Assembly (NCBI GenBank): GCA_030248135.1
Contig: JASANC010002349.1
Location: forward strand, 1-64,000
Source of the DNA: Theristus sp. LFF4_11
Taxonomy: Eukaryota > Nematoda > Chromadorea > Monhysterida > Xyalidae
Reading direction: 5' to 3'
Length of the DNA: 64,000 nucleotides
The translations under genes were made by a program, and so were the position numbers. Below are positions 47,501 to 58,700 of the stretch, one piece after another. Each line of letters starts with the position of its first letter. Positions within the stretch are counted from its first letter, which is position 1. The notes beneath the pieces were generated by a model that saw only the letters and a program-made list of their open reading frames with translations, searched no databases and had not been told where the DNA came from.

Positions 47501-47734
47501 GATTTGAAAAAAATGAAAATCCCAATTTTTTTAAGATATTTTTTTTAAATTTTTTAATTTATTAAAAAAAATTCAAAATGCCGGAGGAAAATCCGATGGT
47601 CGACAAAAATATTCAAAGTTTGAATTTGAATAAGACACTTTCAGAAGGAAATTTTTTTTTGACTGTTTTTACCCTTAAGAAGTTAAGATTGACAAAAACT
47701 TCCGTGAAAATTAGCCTCCGACGTCAATTTGGAC

Positions 47735-48451
47735 TAGGGTTGTTAAAAAAAACAAAAATCGTCATTTTTGTTTTTTTTTTTAAATTTTTTTTTAAAAAAA
47801 AATTTCAAAAATCAAAGTTGTGCTAAATCAATCAGGGAGTCCGAAGAACCACATATGATATGCAAGCGCCTCCCGAATGACACCCGCATGGCGGAACTTT
47901 GCAGATTTTGTTTTGGTGACCTCAATTACCCCTTTTCCAAACCGTCACCATGCCTCTTCTTGTGTTTTGACCTCCAAAACGTCACTAATTGTCCCCAGCT
48001 AAGCTAATGCTAAAGTGAAGACAAACATACCGCCTTGAAATTCGATCAATTCTTCTGATGGTGTCGCGACGACACGACACGAAGCAGCAACCAGACAACG
48101 TAGCGCTTGCAAACGGTGCAGCGAGCACAATCGGACGCTCTGCGAGGCTAATCGTCACCTTATCTGCATCGGAAATGGTAGGCTAAGCTTTGGGACGCTC
48201 AAAAACTTCATCGCAGATGTTGTCGAAGCCTAAAATCAGTCGGTAAAACGGCCCAAAATCGACTGCTAAAGGTTTTACGAGGTATAATCAAAGAAAATTT
48301 TTGTTGAACTTTAGAAAAATTGTGCCAAAATTGAGGTTTTCAGAGCATATTAGAGGAAAATTTTTCGAATTAAAAAAAAAAATCGGCATTTTTGTTTTTT
48401 TTCAATCACTTTTTTTAAAAAAAAAAATTTCATTTTTGTTTAACAACCCTA
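47735..48451 (-). mobile_element. Complete hAT MITE, family B (717 bp)
   Basis: Inverted orientation relative to 15188. It starts TAGGGTTGTTAAAAAA and ends TTTAACAACCCTA, and is flanked by the identical 8-mer ATTTGGAC on both sides (47727-47734 and 48452-48459). This second intact copy with a different 8-bp duplication confirms the family's boundaries. Confidence 0.9.
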
Positions 48452-49011
48452 ATTTGGACCTACCTTTTGCAGCATGTGGATCCAAACCCAGGTCGTGGTT
48501 CTCGTTCCAAATGATTTTTCTGTGTTCCACAGTACTTTCTCGAATACTTCAGATAGAAAATGCACCGGTTCACGTTGTTGTTGATGGGCAACGCCGCGCT
48601 TCTTCAAGACGACAAATCGGCAACAATCAAGAGTTGACAGGTTTCCTATAATTTAAAGGGTAAAACCAAAGTAATTTACTGCTTTTTAGTCCATTAACGA
48701 GCTCATGAAAACAGTTGCAGAAGCTTCTATCGGTATCTGGACTTTGCTCGTCGATCTTTGACCTGAAAGTTAAAGTAGAAATTGTCACAAAAAAAATCTG
48801 CCAAAAACAAAGTCCACACCAAACTCTGGGCAAAAAAGCATGATGATGCTTTCTGTGGAAAGTGTCTTAAACGCATTTTCAGATGAAAGTACAATTTTGA
48901 TGGTCAAAATTCGTTTTTTTAATTAATTAAAAAAAAATTAATTTAAAAAATCACGATATTTTAAAAAAATTTAAAAAGTTTTAAAAAAATTCGAACCCTA
49001 GGTCGAATTTG
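48452..49011. other. AT-rich sequence, no gene seen
   Basis: Lies between the MITE and the foldback element. Short frames only; A/T homopolymer runs at 48910-48990. Confidence 0.4.
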
Positions 49012-50187
49012 GGGCATTGATAAAACTACAGACCCGCACCCGACCCGACCCGATAAAAATTGTGTGATAAAACTACAGACCCGATGTCGGGTCGGGTCTA
49101 GACCAGAAAAGCATTGATAAAACTACTGACCCGATGTTTTTGAAAAAATGCTCAAAATTTGAAAAAAATTCAAAAAAATAAAATTGGCCTAAAATCGGTC
49201 TAAGTAAACCTTATTGGCTGGAAACAGGTTGCAAATATAAAAAATGTTTTTGCTTGGCGGGAAATTCAAAGATTGAATCAAAACGTGTCTGGTCACGGTC
49301 AGTTTTGTTTGCTTCACGCGGCTGATGTTACAAGTTCCATATATGAGGGTGTGGCTCTGCGAGTAACAAAAAATACACGGCAGCTCTGGGCTCTTATTGG
49401 CTGCTCATGTTATCGATTTCCCAACGTGCATGAGCGTCGAATATTGAATCAGGATTTCCTGGATTTCACGCGTTCATTATTGTTGCTGCATGCGGCTGAT
49501 GTTACACGTTTCGTATATGACAGAGTGTGGCTATGCGAGCAACAACACGACAATGCTGTACTGTGCAGGGCTTTTGCTGTGCATTGGTGCATGTGGATTG
49601 CGATTATCGCTTTTTGTGCAAAATGTCCTTCAGATTGTGTGTCGTGTGTTGTATCTCGCATAGCCACACTCTATCATATACAAAACGTGTAACATCAGCC
49701 GCGTGCAGTAACAATAGTGAAAGCGTGAAATCAAGGAAATCCTAAATCCTGAGTCGACGCTCATGCACGTTGGGAAATCGATAACATGAGCAGCCAATAC
49801 GAGCCCAGAACTGCCGTGTATGTTTTGTTACTCGCAGAGCCACACCGTCATATATGGAACTTGTAACATCAGCCGCGTGAAGCAAACAAAACTGACTGTG
49901 ACCAGACCAGACACGTTTTGATTCAATATTTGAATTTCCCGCCAAACAAAAACATTTTTTATATTTGCAACCTGTTCCCAGCCAACTACGTTTATTTTGG
50001 CCGATTTTGGGCCAATTTAATTTTTTTTGATTTTTTCAAATTTTGGAGCACTTTTTCAAAAACATCGGGTCTGTAGTTTTATCAACGCTTTTCTGGTCTA
50101 GACCCGACCCGACATCGGGTCTGTAGTTTTATCACACAATTTTTATCGGGTCGGGTCTGGTGCGGGTCTGTAGTTTTATCAATGCCC
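49012..50187. mobile_element. 1,176-bp foldback element, long inverted repeats, 9-bp duplication
   Basis: The ends GGGCATTGATAAAACTACAG and its inverse begin arms of more than 500 bp that pair around a centre near 49600. Arms contain 'acccgacccgacc' tracts and a 'gcggctgatgttac' block. TCGAATTTG occurs immediately outside both ends (49003-49011 and 50188-50196), a 9-bp target duplication. Long inverted repeats with 9-bp duplications are typical of Mutator-like foldback elements. There is no transposase. Confidence 0.88.
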
Positions 50188-50284
50188 TCGAATTTGAGAG
50201 GGAAGGGGTATTTTTGCCAAAATTTGGGGGGTGTTTACTGTTTGCCAGGTGGGGGATACACCCCCATTCTCCACTCGACCCCTG

Positions 50285-50565
50285 TTGGGGGTGTTGTTAA
50301 AAAATCGTCATTTTTGTTTTTTGAAGAAAAATTAAAAAAATATTAGAAATAAAAATTGAGCTAAGTCATTCAGGGAGACGGAAGAACCACATTTGACGTG
50401 CAAGCGCCTCCCGAATGATTCCCGTATGGCGGAACTTTCCAGATTTTGTTTTGGTGACCTCATCTGATCCCTTTTCCAAACCGATATCATGGATCTTCTT
50501 GCGTTTTGACTCTGAAAACCCCAAAAACGGGTTACTGGTTTGAAACTCGATCATTTCTGATGACG
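50285..50565 (-). mobile_element. hAT MITE family B, right-end fragment
   Basis: 'gttgttaaaaaatcgtcatttttg' and the following 'agggag.cggaagaaccacat' and 'aatgattcccgtatggcggaac' blocks match the right third of family B. It is truncated at both ends. Confidence 0.7.
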
Positions 50566-50593
50566 ACCAGTACCGAAGACGTGGGGGTGTACC

Positions 50594-51633
50594 TAGGGTT
50601 AGGGGCTTTGAAAAAAAATTTTTTTTTTTATTTTTTTTTCGTTAAAAAAAAATTTGGATTTTTTTTTCAAACTTAAAAAAAAAATTTGAAAAATTTTTCT
50701 TCTACTTTGCTCTGAAAATTCGATTTATGGCATAATTTTTTGAAAGTTCAAACCAAATTTTCTTCCCAACTTCTTTGTGTGCTTAGGTACATGTCATTAT
50801 TTGGTCATTTTGACCGACGTACTCCATGTTTTTCGATTTGGATGACTTCTAGAGTCAATTTTTAGCGTTGAAATGACTTAACTGAATTGAAATATCGTTT
50901 CAGAAATCGTTTTCTTGCAACTTAGAACATGTTTTTTTCAGTCGGTAGGCCATGAGATGAACATGATATTTTGTTGATTGGCGTATGTTATAGGTCTACA
51001 ATGGAGTTGTGCGATATATTGTTAAACAATTGGAGCGGAGATGTTGGTTAATACCACATCACACGACCGTTTTTCAGATACCCGATAACATGGCCACATG
51101 TTAAAACTTGCGTGCTGAGCTAAACTAACGTGTTAAACTTGCGTCTGTCAGTTGCCCGCAACGTGATCGCGAAATCATGATACGTGTTTTCGATACGATG
51201 ATTTGAAGAGTGGGCTCTCGCCATGTGGCAGATAGCATAGCTGGTTGAACCTGAAAGTAAGTGTCTTGGGGGGGGGGCGACCGGGTCGACAGGGGTTGCC
51301 GACTTAGCTACAGCAAACAGGAATTTTTGAACACAGTCAAATTTTGGTAATTTTCTAAAGAGGAACAACTAAGAACGGTTCAATATTCAAGTACACGTCG
51401 AAAATTGTCCTGTTTTACTGTTGAAAATGCAACTTTCCCTCTATGAAATGGACATAATTTCAATAAAACACGATTTTCGCTCTTATAGTTTTCCGGATCG
51501 TTCTGAAAATAATCTAGATGAACTCAGCTCGACGAGACGCTTCGAACAAACCTAACTTGTAAAAAAAAATTTTTAAAAAAAAAAAAAAATTTTAATTTAA
51601 AAAAAAATCCGGATTTTTTTTTCCCTAACCCTA
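50594..51633 (-). mobile_element. Complete hAT-like element, family C (1,040 bp)
   Basis: Starts TAGGGTTAGGGG and ends CCCTAACCCTA, flanked by GGTGTACC on both sides (50586-50593 and 51634-51641), an 8-bp target duplication. The TAGGG terminus again fits hAT. No transposase frame, so non-autonomous. Reference copy for 2417-2990 and 45695-47132. Confidence 0.9.
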
Positions 51634-51834
51634 GGTGTACCCCCGTGCGTGGGTACGCATGGGGGGGGAAGAGGTGCCCGCCCGCTTTAGAGGGTGGGTC
51701 ACGGGGACCCTCGCCCACAGGCGTGATGTAGCGTGCAATGAGCAAATTGACGAGGTGCCGATGTTTTAAAAATCATTAGAGCGTCACGTTCGTGGCTGAG
51801 ACATTCGATTGCGAGCGATGTTCATTGCAAGACG

Positions 51835-52033
51835 ATGGATGGGTCGACACAAGCGGCGTTGTTCACGGCTGCATTCGCGAACGTTGTTGATCCACGTTGC
51901 ACGTACGAGGAGGTCGCTCACTGTGTTGATGTCGATGACGTTCGTCGTGTGCGCTCGTTAGCATTTGCTTCACCAACACAGTTGCGAGAGCATTTTCGAA
52001 ATCAAGTTCTCAAAGGCGACTTCATGTCAGTGT
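51835..52033 (+). CDS. Unassigned coding-like exon
   Basis: A frame of 66 codons starting MDGSTQAALFTAAFANVVDP and including TYEEVAHCVDVDDVRRV and REHFRNQVLKGDF has balanced, protein-like composition. A GTCAGT donor just after GDF (near 52024) would end it as a first exon. Frames after a TTTTGCAG acceptor near 52518 are open but Cys/His-rich and unconvincing. Family not recognised. It may be a 5' exon of a gene whose other exons I could not place. Confidence 0.35.
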
Positions 52034-53843
52034 AATTTATATTATGGCTCCTCCTGTGGCATTTTTCTCATGTTGTTTGTTATGGGCGATGGTGATATAC
52101 GTATTGTGGATTTATTCAAACGTGTGGAAGGGTTTTTTTTAAATTGAGAATTGTTGGGGTTTGTTGTATACATACGTGTAAGGAATGTGAATTATTGTAT
52201 TGTTGTCTGTTGTACAGTGTTGGCAGTAGTCCATAAGCCTCTCTGCGGTTTTTCATCTTCAGCGTGTGGATTGGAGTTCAAATTCTTGGTGTTGACTTTG
52301 CTGGGATTTCTGAGCTGAGTATTTTGAAATACTAAAAGCCACACATTTTGCAACGTGATGCATGTACGATAATGTCAGATTTTTCTGGTGACAGCCATAG
52401 ACGCGTTGCTTGCCGCTGTGAAATCAGAAAAACGAACAAAACACAGCCGCAGCACGTTTGTATGTGTGTGACAGTGTTCGTAAACCACAGCAATTTACTG
52501 GCTTTGCTTAGTTTTGCAGTACAAATGTTCTGCAGCGTTCACAAGTGGGGAACGAGCGGGCAGTGGTGTGCACAGCGCACATTATACTTTTTGCTGTACA
52601 ACAACACGCAGTGCGTCATAGGCCGTGTGTTGCACAGTGTTTGCTGTGTTGTGCGCGAAATGCGTTTGTTGTGCTGCCTAGGTCGTTTTGTATCGGCCAG
52701 CCAGCCGGCTGCTGTCAGCAGTGGCAACCGTCAGCACGTACACGTGCGTCTCTCATCGCAGCGTCACAAATGTTTTGCACACTATACTTGCACATACCTA
52801 AAGTGCCTGTCTTATTTGTAATGCACTACTGACTGATGATGACGATCAACAGCAAAGCAAAAATTGTTTCCCTTTTTTGCGGGCGTCATTTTCTGGCGAC
52901 ATCCATTCGCGAATGCACTCATTGTATTCATATTTGCTTGTTGTGACTCGCTTGAGATCTTTCAGTGCACTACATGCTCAGCTTGACTTTTTGAAGAACT
53001 AAATGTTGTGGTTCAATAAAATTGCGCCATTTTGTCCAAAAATGGAAAATAGGTAATCAGAAAAAGATAAGTCAAAAATTTTGCCGTGCCGCCTGATTTT
53101 TTTCTGTTTTCAATTTCTGTTTTCAAAGTCCATAGTTTATTTCCAAGACTGAATTTTTGCGGTTTGATTGCTCAGCTGCATTTGCAGCAATTTATTTTAT
53201 TTTATCCTTTCCGTTAGAATACATGGTAATTTTACTTTCCGCGAATTTTTTGCTTTCCTGCATAAAAGTGTGTTATCAATAATGAAATTCAAGAACTATT
53301 TCAAAGCTTATCAAAAAAGTTTTGAAATTATTATTGAGTAATTTTTTGATTTATATAAAAACAATCAGCCAGACAAAATGCAACCAGTTTGTTTTCCACT
53401 TTCAGAGCCCTTCCTCTCTCACCTCGACTCAACGCGACCATGCGATATGATGTTTTTCAACTTTTCATCTCTTTTCTGAACATTTATTAAGTTTCATTCT
53501 CGTTCATTCATCGATCACCAATCGAACGTCAACGAAAACAAGCGGTCAACGAAACTCGAAAATTGAGTCCTTTACTTTTTCTTAAAAAACACGACAATCA
53601 TCAAGCGATTAATTTGGTGCACAACATCTGGAAACGAACACAGCATACCGAAGATAAACGACAAAGAAACACGACGTTGTCAATTTTGCGAACTTTCAGG
53701 AAACCGATCACGCTTTTTGAAATTGTGAAACAATTTCATGGTTTGAAATTACAAAAAAACGTTGACACGTTGTTCTAAATCGAACTCAATTTTGCTACGA
53801 ATCAGAAGCGAATCGGCTGGTACAGCGCGACAAAGACGATAAA
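52034..53843. other. Intergenic, no recognisable gene
   Basis: AT-rich sequence with scattered short frames. The plus frame at 53563-53778 is basic and lacks family motifs; it lies downstream of the DRAM-like gene on the opposite strand. Confidence 0.4.
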
Positions 53844-54464
53844 TCAGACAAACCGCTTCAGCAAAATGCCGAATGCAACGAAATCAACGACCCACCAACT
53901 GTTCATCACTTTTAGACAAATCCTTTGAATCTCATCACCCTCAGACTTGCTCTGCAAGATACAACAGCATTTTCGCACTATTTTCTTGTACAGCGGCAAC
54001 AAAATGACCACGATAAGCGATGCCAGCGATCAAATTGAGGACACAACCACACAGAAAGGTAAAAAACGCAGTAGCGTCTATTGGCGTCAGCCCGTCTCTT
54101 AGTAAACCGTCATCAGCCAACTTTTTCGAGTGTTCTAGTACAAAAAATAGTCGTCACACTTGATGCTTTTTGGAATCCAAGACAAGACAAAAAATGAACA
54201 TCAGCATACCGTTGCTTGTTACATGGGTGAATGCAGGAATGTGCTTCTCCTGAAAACCTTTAATGGTCGTTCAAAAAATGCTGCCGCACGTTGGGCGGTG
54301 TGTTGAAAACAAACCTATAAAAGCGGGTCATGGTGGCTGTCTGCAAGCATACATGTATGTGTTCGATCGTTAGTTACAGCCGGTGTCCAGCTGAACACGA
54401 GTGTCAGTGCGGCAACGAGCCACAGCACAACTGCAACGACAATGCACAAGCAGTTAGCCACCAT
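53844..54464 (-). CDS. Small multi-pass membrane protein, Frag1/DRAM/Sfk1-like
   Basis: Minus-strand exons in phase: 54464-54378 (MVANCLCIVVAVVLWLVAAL, then TLVFSWTPA: first helix), 54249-54210 (EKHIPAFTHVTSN, compare the NPFLPYISDTG region of DRAM proteins), 54134-53992 (ending with FFTFLCGCVLNLIAGIAYRG, compare FGFMINFSAFLGAATMYTRY) and possibly 53951-53844 (NSWWVVDFVAFGILLKRFV then stop). The order helix, short His/Pro loop, Phe-rich helix ending in a Tyr-Arg motif matches the start of the Frag1/DRAM/Sfk1 family. The last intron would be only 40 nt; without it the frame closes 15 codons later. The protein is shorter than DRAM (about 240 aa), so it may be truncated. It starts inside the first Mextli exon on the opposite strand. 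Confidence 0.42.
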
Positions 54465-57400
54465 CGGGCCGCAGCGAGCGAACAAACCACGACCGTTGAA
54501 CCTTTCGTCGGCGATCAATCAGAGCGAAGCTGCACTGAAGCAAACCGCTCTCACAACGAAAACAAACAATACGACCACCGATGGTACGGGCACTGTCACA
54601 CTTTGCTTGTCCCGCACAACTCAACCTGCATTCAAATCGCTTATCGCAGGTGACCTTCTCGATTTGATGCAGCAGATCAATACGCAAGTGAAAAGCGGCC
54701 AATTCACGAAACAGCTCGCCGATCAGATTGTCCAACTTTGTCAGCATTTGAAGCAAGTCGGCGAACAACTGGAAATAACCCATAAAGGTTGGCGTCACTC
54801 GGCAACGGTTTGTTTTTGTCTGTCACGAATCAATTCAGTTGTAAAGCCGGCACATCTTCGTTGCAGCCGAACTCAATCGTGTGTTTGTGAGTGTTCGCCA
54901 GGCGTGTTGTCGGGACGCAGGTCAGTTGGGCACATCGTGCCGCTTGAAAATCATGGAGCTCGTCGAGTTGCGTGCCATGGGCTGGCGGCCGTCGCTGGCA
55001 CACTCGCAGTACTACATCAGTCGTCAAACACCATCAGCAGCAGCACATCAACATCAACATCAACAGCAGCACACGATGAACAGCACAGGTGCTGCAGTGA
55101 ATAGCACCGTTAACACCAGCACAACACAGCCGTTCTCGAGTGCACTAATGATGCACCAGCAGCAACCGCAGCACGGGGTCATGTCACAGTCGATTGGGGG
55201 TGGTGCTAGTGCTATGCTTGGTGCAGGCTTCACAGCATTCACACAGCCGAGCAACATGGTGACCACGACAGCAACGAACGTCTATGTGCCACCGCCGTTG
55301 CAGATCAGTGCGTCACTACAGCAACAACAACACCAAATCATGCACCATCACCTTCAACAGCAGCAGCAGCAGCACAGCGAGCCACAAAGCAACGCCGCCC
55401 ATGCTGCCTTGCTTGCTACAGGTGCTTTACACGCCGCATAACGCAGTTGGCGAGTTTACCGTACAAATCAACATGCACTAAATTTGTTCGCTTTTGTGAT
55501 GTCGGCTGGCAGCACTTGCTTGTGAAAATTAGAAACACGGGCTAGTTGTCCATTTGATTCGTGTAAGTGTCCGGTCCTCTTTGTTTACGTCCATCCATGT
55601 CCACAGTATTGCACACCACAATATGAAAGTGGTGGCGACCCATCTTCAGACGCACACTTTTTATGATGCCCACTCACGCTCATTCACAGTAATGCACAAT
55701 GATCAGCACACTGCACATGGTTGCCGTTTGCCTTTCTAGCACCCAATCTTAACGATCGGTTCTCATGTGCCCACTGTGAGCATTTTAGGCACAGCACCCG
55801 TGTCGGCTCCACCGTTCGGTGCGGTGCCGATGAATCCGTTTGCAATGCCAGGTGCTGGCGGCCAACCACCGCAGCATCCATCGATGTTCCACCCCACACC
55901 GCAGCAGCAGCACGTGCCCCATCATCCACCGGTTTCACATTTCGAGTTCAACCAACCGCACGCGCAGCCACCCAGCTACTATCTCGTGCCAGCCAGTGGT
56001 CAGTGTGGTGCAGACATGGTTGTTTAAGACTTTGGCATCAAATTCAGAAGCATGTCGTTGTGTTTTGCAGCTGGTTTTCTGCCGTCGAATGTCGGTTCGT
56101 TCATGCTAGGCGGTGGACCACCAGCGAGTCCCGGATTTGCCGGTGGCATGCAGGCAGCGCACGCCGCGGGCTTGTTCACGGCGCCGCCCAGCGCCCCACC
56201 AGCAATGCCGCCAACAGCCGCTGCGTTCGGCCCCTCACCACCGAACATGCACCTGGACTCGGCCAGCCCAGACGCACAGGCACAGTGGCCCAAGGGCGCC
56301 GTCGTCAAACTGAGCACAAAGTTCGCTCGTCCACAGAAAGTGCCCGGCAAGAATCAGTTCCGCGACGAGCTGATCATTCGCAATGCGGACTCCGGCAAAA
56401 GTTTGTTTGTCTTTGACGACATGAATCAGCAACACAAGAAGTCTACAGCACACACAAACACACACGAATTTCAGTAATGGGCGTCAAGGGACGACGGGTT
56501 GCGGTGGTCGAGGAGCTGAGCAAAACGGTGATCAGCTTTCAGAAAGGTCGAGTGGTGTTTGGTGACCGACCACATTACTGAAGCATGATAGCATGTGCAC
56601 AACGGCGTCTGTTTCAGTAACGGCCGCCACCAAAGAACGCACGTTGACGATCACCGGCAACACTGAGGAGGCGATTCAGTACGCCAAAATATTGATTGAA
56701 GAAACCATCAAGCGCAATGTGTCACCGAACCGGGTGAGACGAACTGCTGGTTGCTCATTGGATTAACAGCAAAAGTCAGCTGTCTTCATTGTGAACCAGT
56801 GTTTATCTGGTGCCCAGCCAGACGACGGCGACCACGGTGAAGCAGGCAGTGGCACTGACGTGAATGAGCAGGCAGAGAGCGGCAGCGAAGGCGACGTGTT
56901 TGCTACGGAGCAGAGTGCGTCTGCTGCCACTGCTGTCGACACTGCCAAGCAGAACAACACCGATGTAAACATAAAGTTTGAGACGAACGATGACGGATCG
57001 TTGAAGCTCAGCTGCGCAGACCCAGCAATGCTCCAGGTACATGGCGGTTGTTGTTTGTCACAACATGCTGCGCTCGCAAATCCATAGGCAAAGTTTGCGC
57101 AGGCCGCCCAGGAAGCGCTGCACCAATACTTCATCAGTCGTGTGCCCATGCGACGTGCAAACACGCACAGCAAGTCAACGGAGCAGAGTCTACTGGCGCA
57201 CAACGAACGTCGCAAGTCTGTGCCGAGTTTCTCACCCGATGCCGAAGGTACGTACGGTAAAAAATGTGCGACTATCACGCAGGTTGTGGGCAAGCGCGGT
57301 GAATGAAGAAATCAGTGATTGCCCATGCATGGGCAGCATGCCTCCATGTGGTGCAACTGTAATCAAAATCATATTGCAGGAAACTTGACACAAACGAAAA

Positions 57401-58147
57401 CAAACGACATGCCTCCAACACGGCGACGTCGTGGCTCGATGCATCTTGAGCCTGATAAAACGGCGTTCGTGCAATTTGCTTGCGTTTTATGATGCACACC
57501 GCAATTCAAACTGTACCTTTTCAACGTAAATCTGCAAATTGTGCCAAATTCAACCGCATTTTAGCGAACCTGTATTGGCGACTGATCGCGCAGCCAACTG
57601 GCGTGCAACGCAAAGCACCAATCGTCAACGGACACGTTCGACGCCAAATCTGCTGGACGCAGCCAATCTGGTAATCCGTTGCAAAATTGACATCAGTTTT
57701 TAATTATTTCCCCTAACAGCGACAGCAATAGAAAGCTTAAACTGTGTAAAGCTGAACTTCGTTTCATAACCTGTGTATACGTAGCCGTTGCCTCCGCCGC
57801 CAGCACCGTTGATGCGTGCACGTTACACACGTGACTACTTGCTGCAGTGTGCAGACGCACAACCATGCAAGCAACCACCGATTGCAGCCGAGCACATTGG
57901 GCACAACGTGAACGAGATTGTTAGAGAGGTTAGCAAAAAACTCATTACTCCGTTGCTTGGTTGGTCTTGTGGCAATAGTTGTTGGTTCGTGGTTGCTGTT
58001 GATCTTGACTTTCTCCTCAACAATTTTCAGCCGAAGACATTTCTGGACAGCAAGCAGTACAAAGCGAGCAGTGCCACGTTGATGCACAACCTGCGTGCTG
58101 CGGCCGCTGTTGCACCGCCACCCATTGTGCTCATTGCACCGCACTAA
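54442..58147 (+). CDS. mxt: Mextli, eIF4E-binding KH-domain translation factor
   Basis: Mextli proteins bind eIF4E and the small ribosomal machinery and regulate translation initiation. Exons: 54442-54787, 54867-55421, 55789-55998, 56071-56400, 56475-56546, 56618-56733, 56770-57036, 57088-57247, 57380-about 57467, 57565-57670, 57785-57928, 58031-58147. Landmarks in order: a MIF4G-like helical region (DLLDLMQQINTQVKSGQFTK; FVSVRQACCRD; LKIMELVELRAMGWRP), a Gln/His-rich and Pro-rich linker, a KH domain (SGKIMGVKGRRVAVVEELS, then LTITGNTEEAIQYAKILIEE), an acidic stretch, and the canonical 4E-binding motif YTRDYLL (YxxxxL-Phi) in exon 57785-57928. The length is about 835 aa. All phases match except exon 57380 to 57565, which would need a GC donor or another short exon. 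The first ATG overlaps the opposite-strand gene, so the start is uncertain. Confidence 0.85.
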
Positions 58148-58290
58148 AACATCTTCCATGAGGTTTCTACCATCTTATCTTGAAGAAAGGTTCATATTTT
58201 TAAATGTTATTAAATTATTATCTTTCTTACTAAACATGTCTAAATATGCCTTTTCACGTGCAGATAGGGAAAATGTTTCACGGCAATTAA

Positions 58291-58296
58291 AATAAA
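58291..58296 (+). terminator. Polyadenylation signal AATAAA for Mextli
   Basis: AATAAA 144 bases after the Mextli stop codon, followed by an A-rich run. Confidence 0.5.
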
Positions 58297-58499
58297 AAAA
58301 ACTGAACGTAATCTGACGCAGTTTTGTGCCAGAAAATGAAAAAACAAGACTATCAGATTCTAATTCACGAAATTTATTATAATTCATTTTCGAACCATGT
58401 TCGGGCTCAAAACAGCGCGTTCAGTTTTTAGCTGTGCGTGCGGCTTTTCCACAGACAGATCCATTTAACATTACAGTATGGCCGAATAAATGAGGCAGT

Positions 58500-58700
58500 C
58501 CATCAAGGCGGAATCAGCCGCAGACTAGGAGTGGTCTTTTTCAAAAAGCCAACATAATTCCCAATCATGTGTACAAGGGATAAAGAATGAACAGAATAGC
58601 GCGGATAATCCATTAGTTTAAAAAAACGCGTCAAATTTGGCACACAATTCAGTTTCTGAACGTCTTTTTCTTTCATTCAAAATTCGCGCGCTCCTTGCAC
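58500..58700 (+). repeat. Dispersed repeat, copy 2
   Basis: Diverged counterpart of 34405-34615, with the same block order. Confidence 0.6.

Noticed and set aside
54315..54518. One uninterrupted 67-codon minus-strand protein
   Set aside because: The frame is better read as a 29-codon first exon from 54464 to a GTAACT donor that joins later exons in phase.
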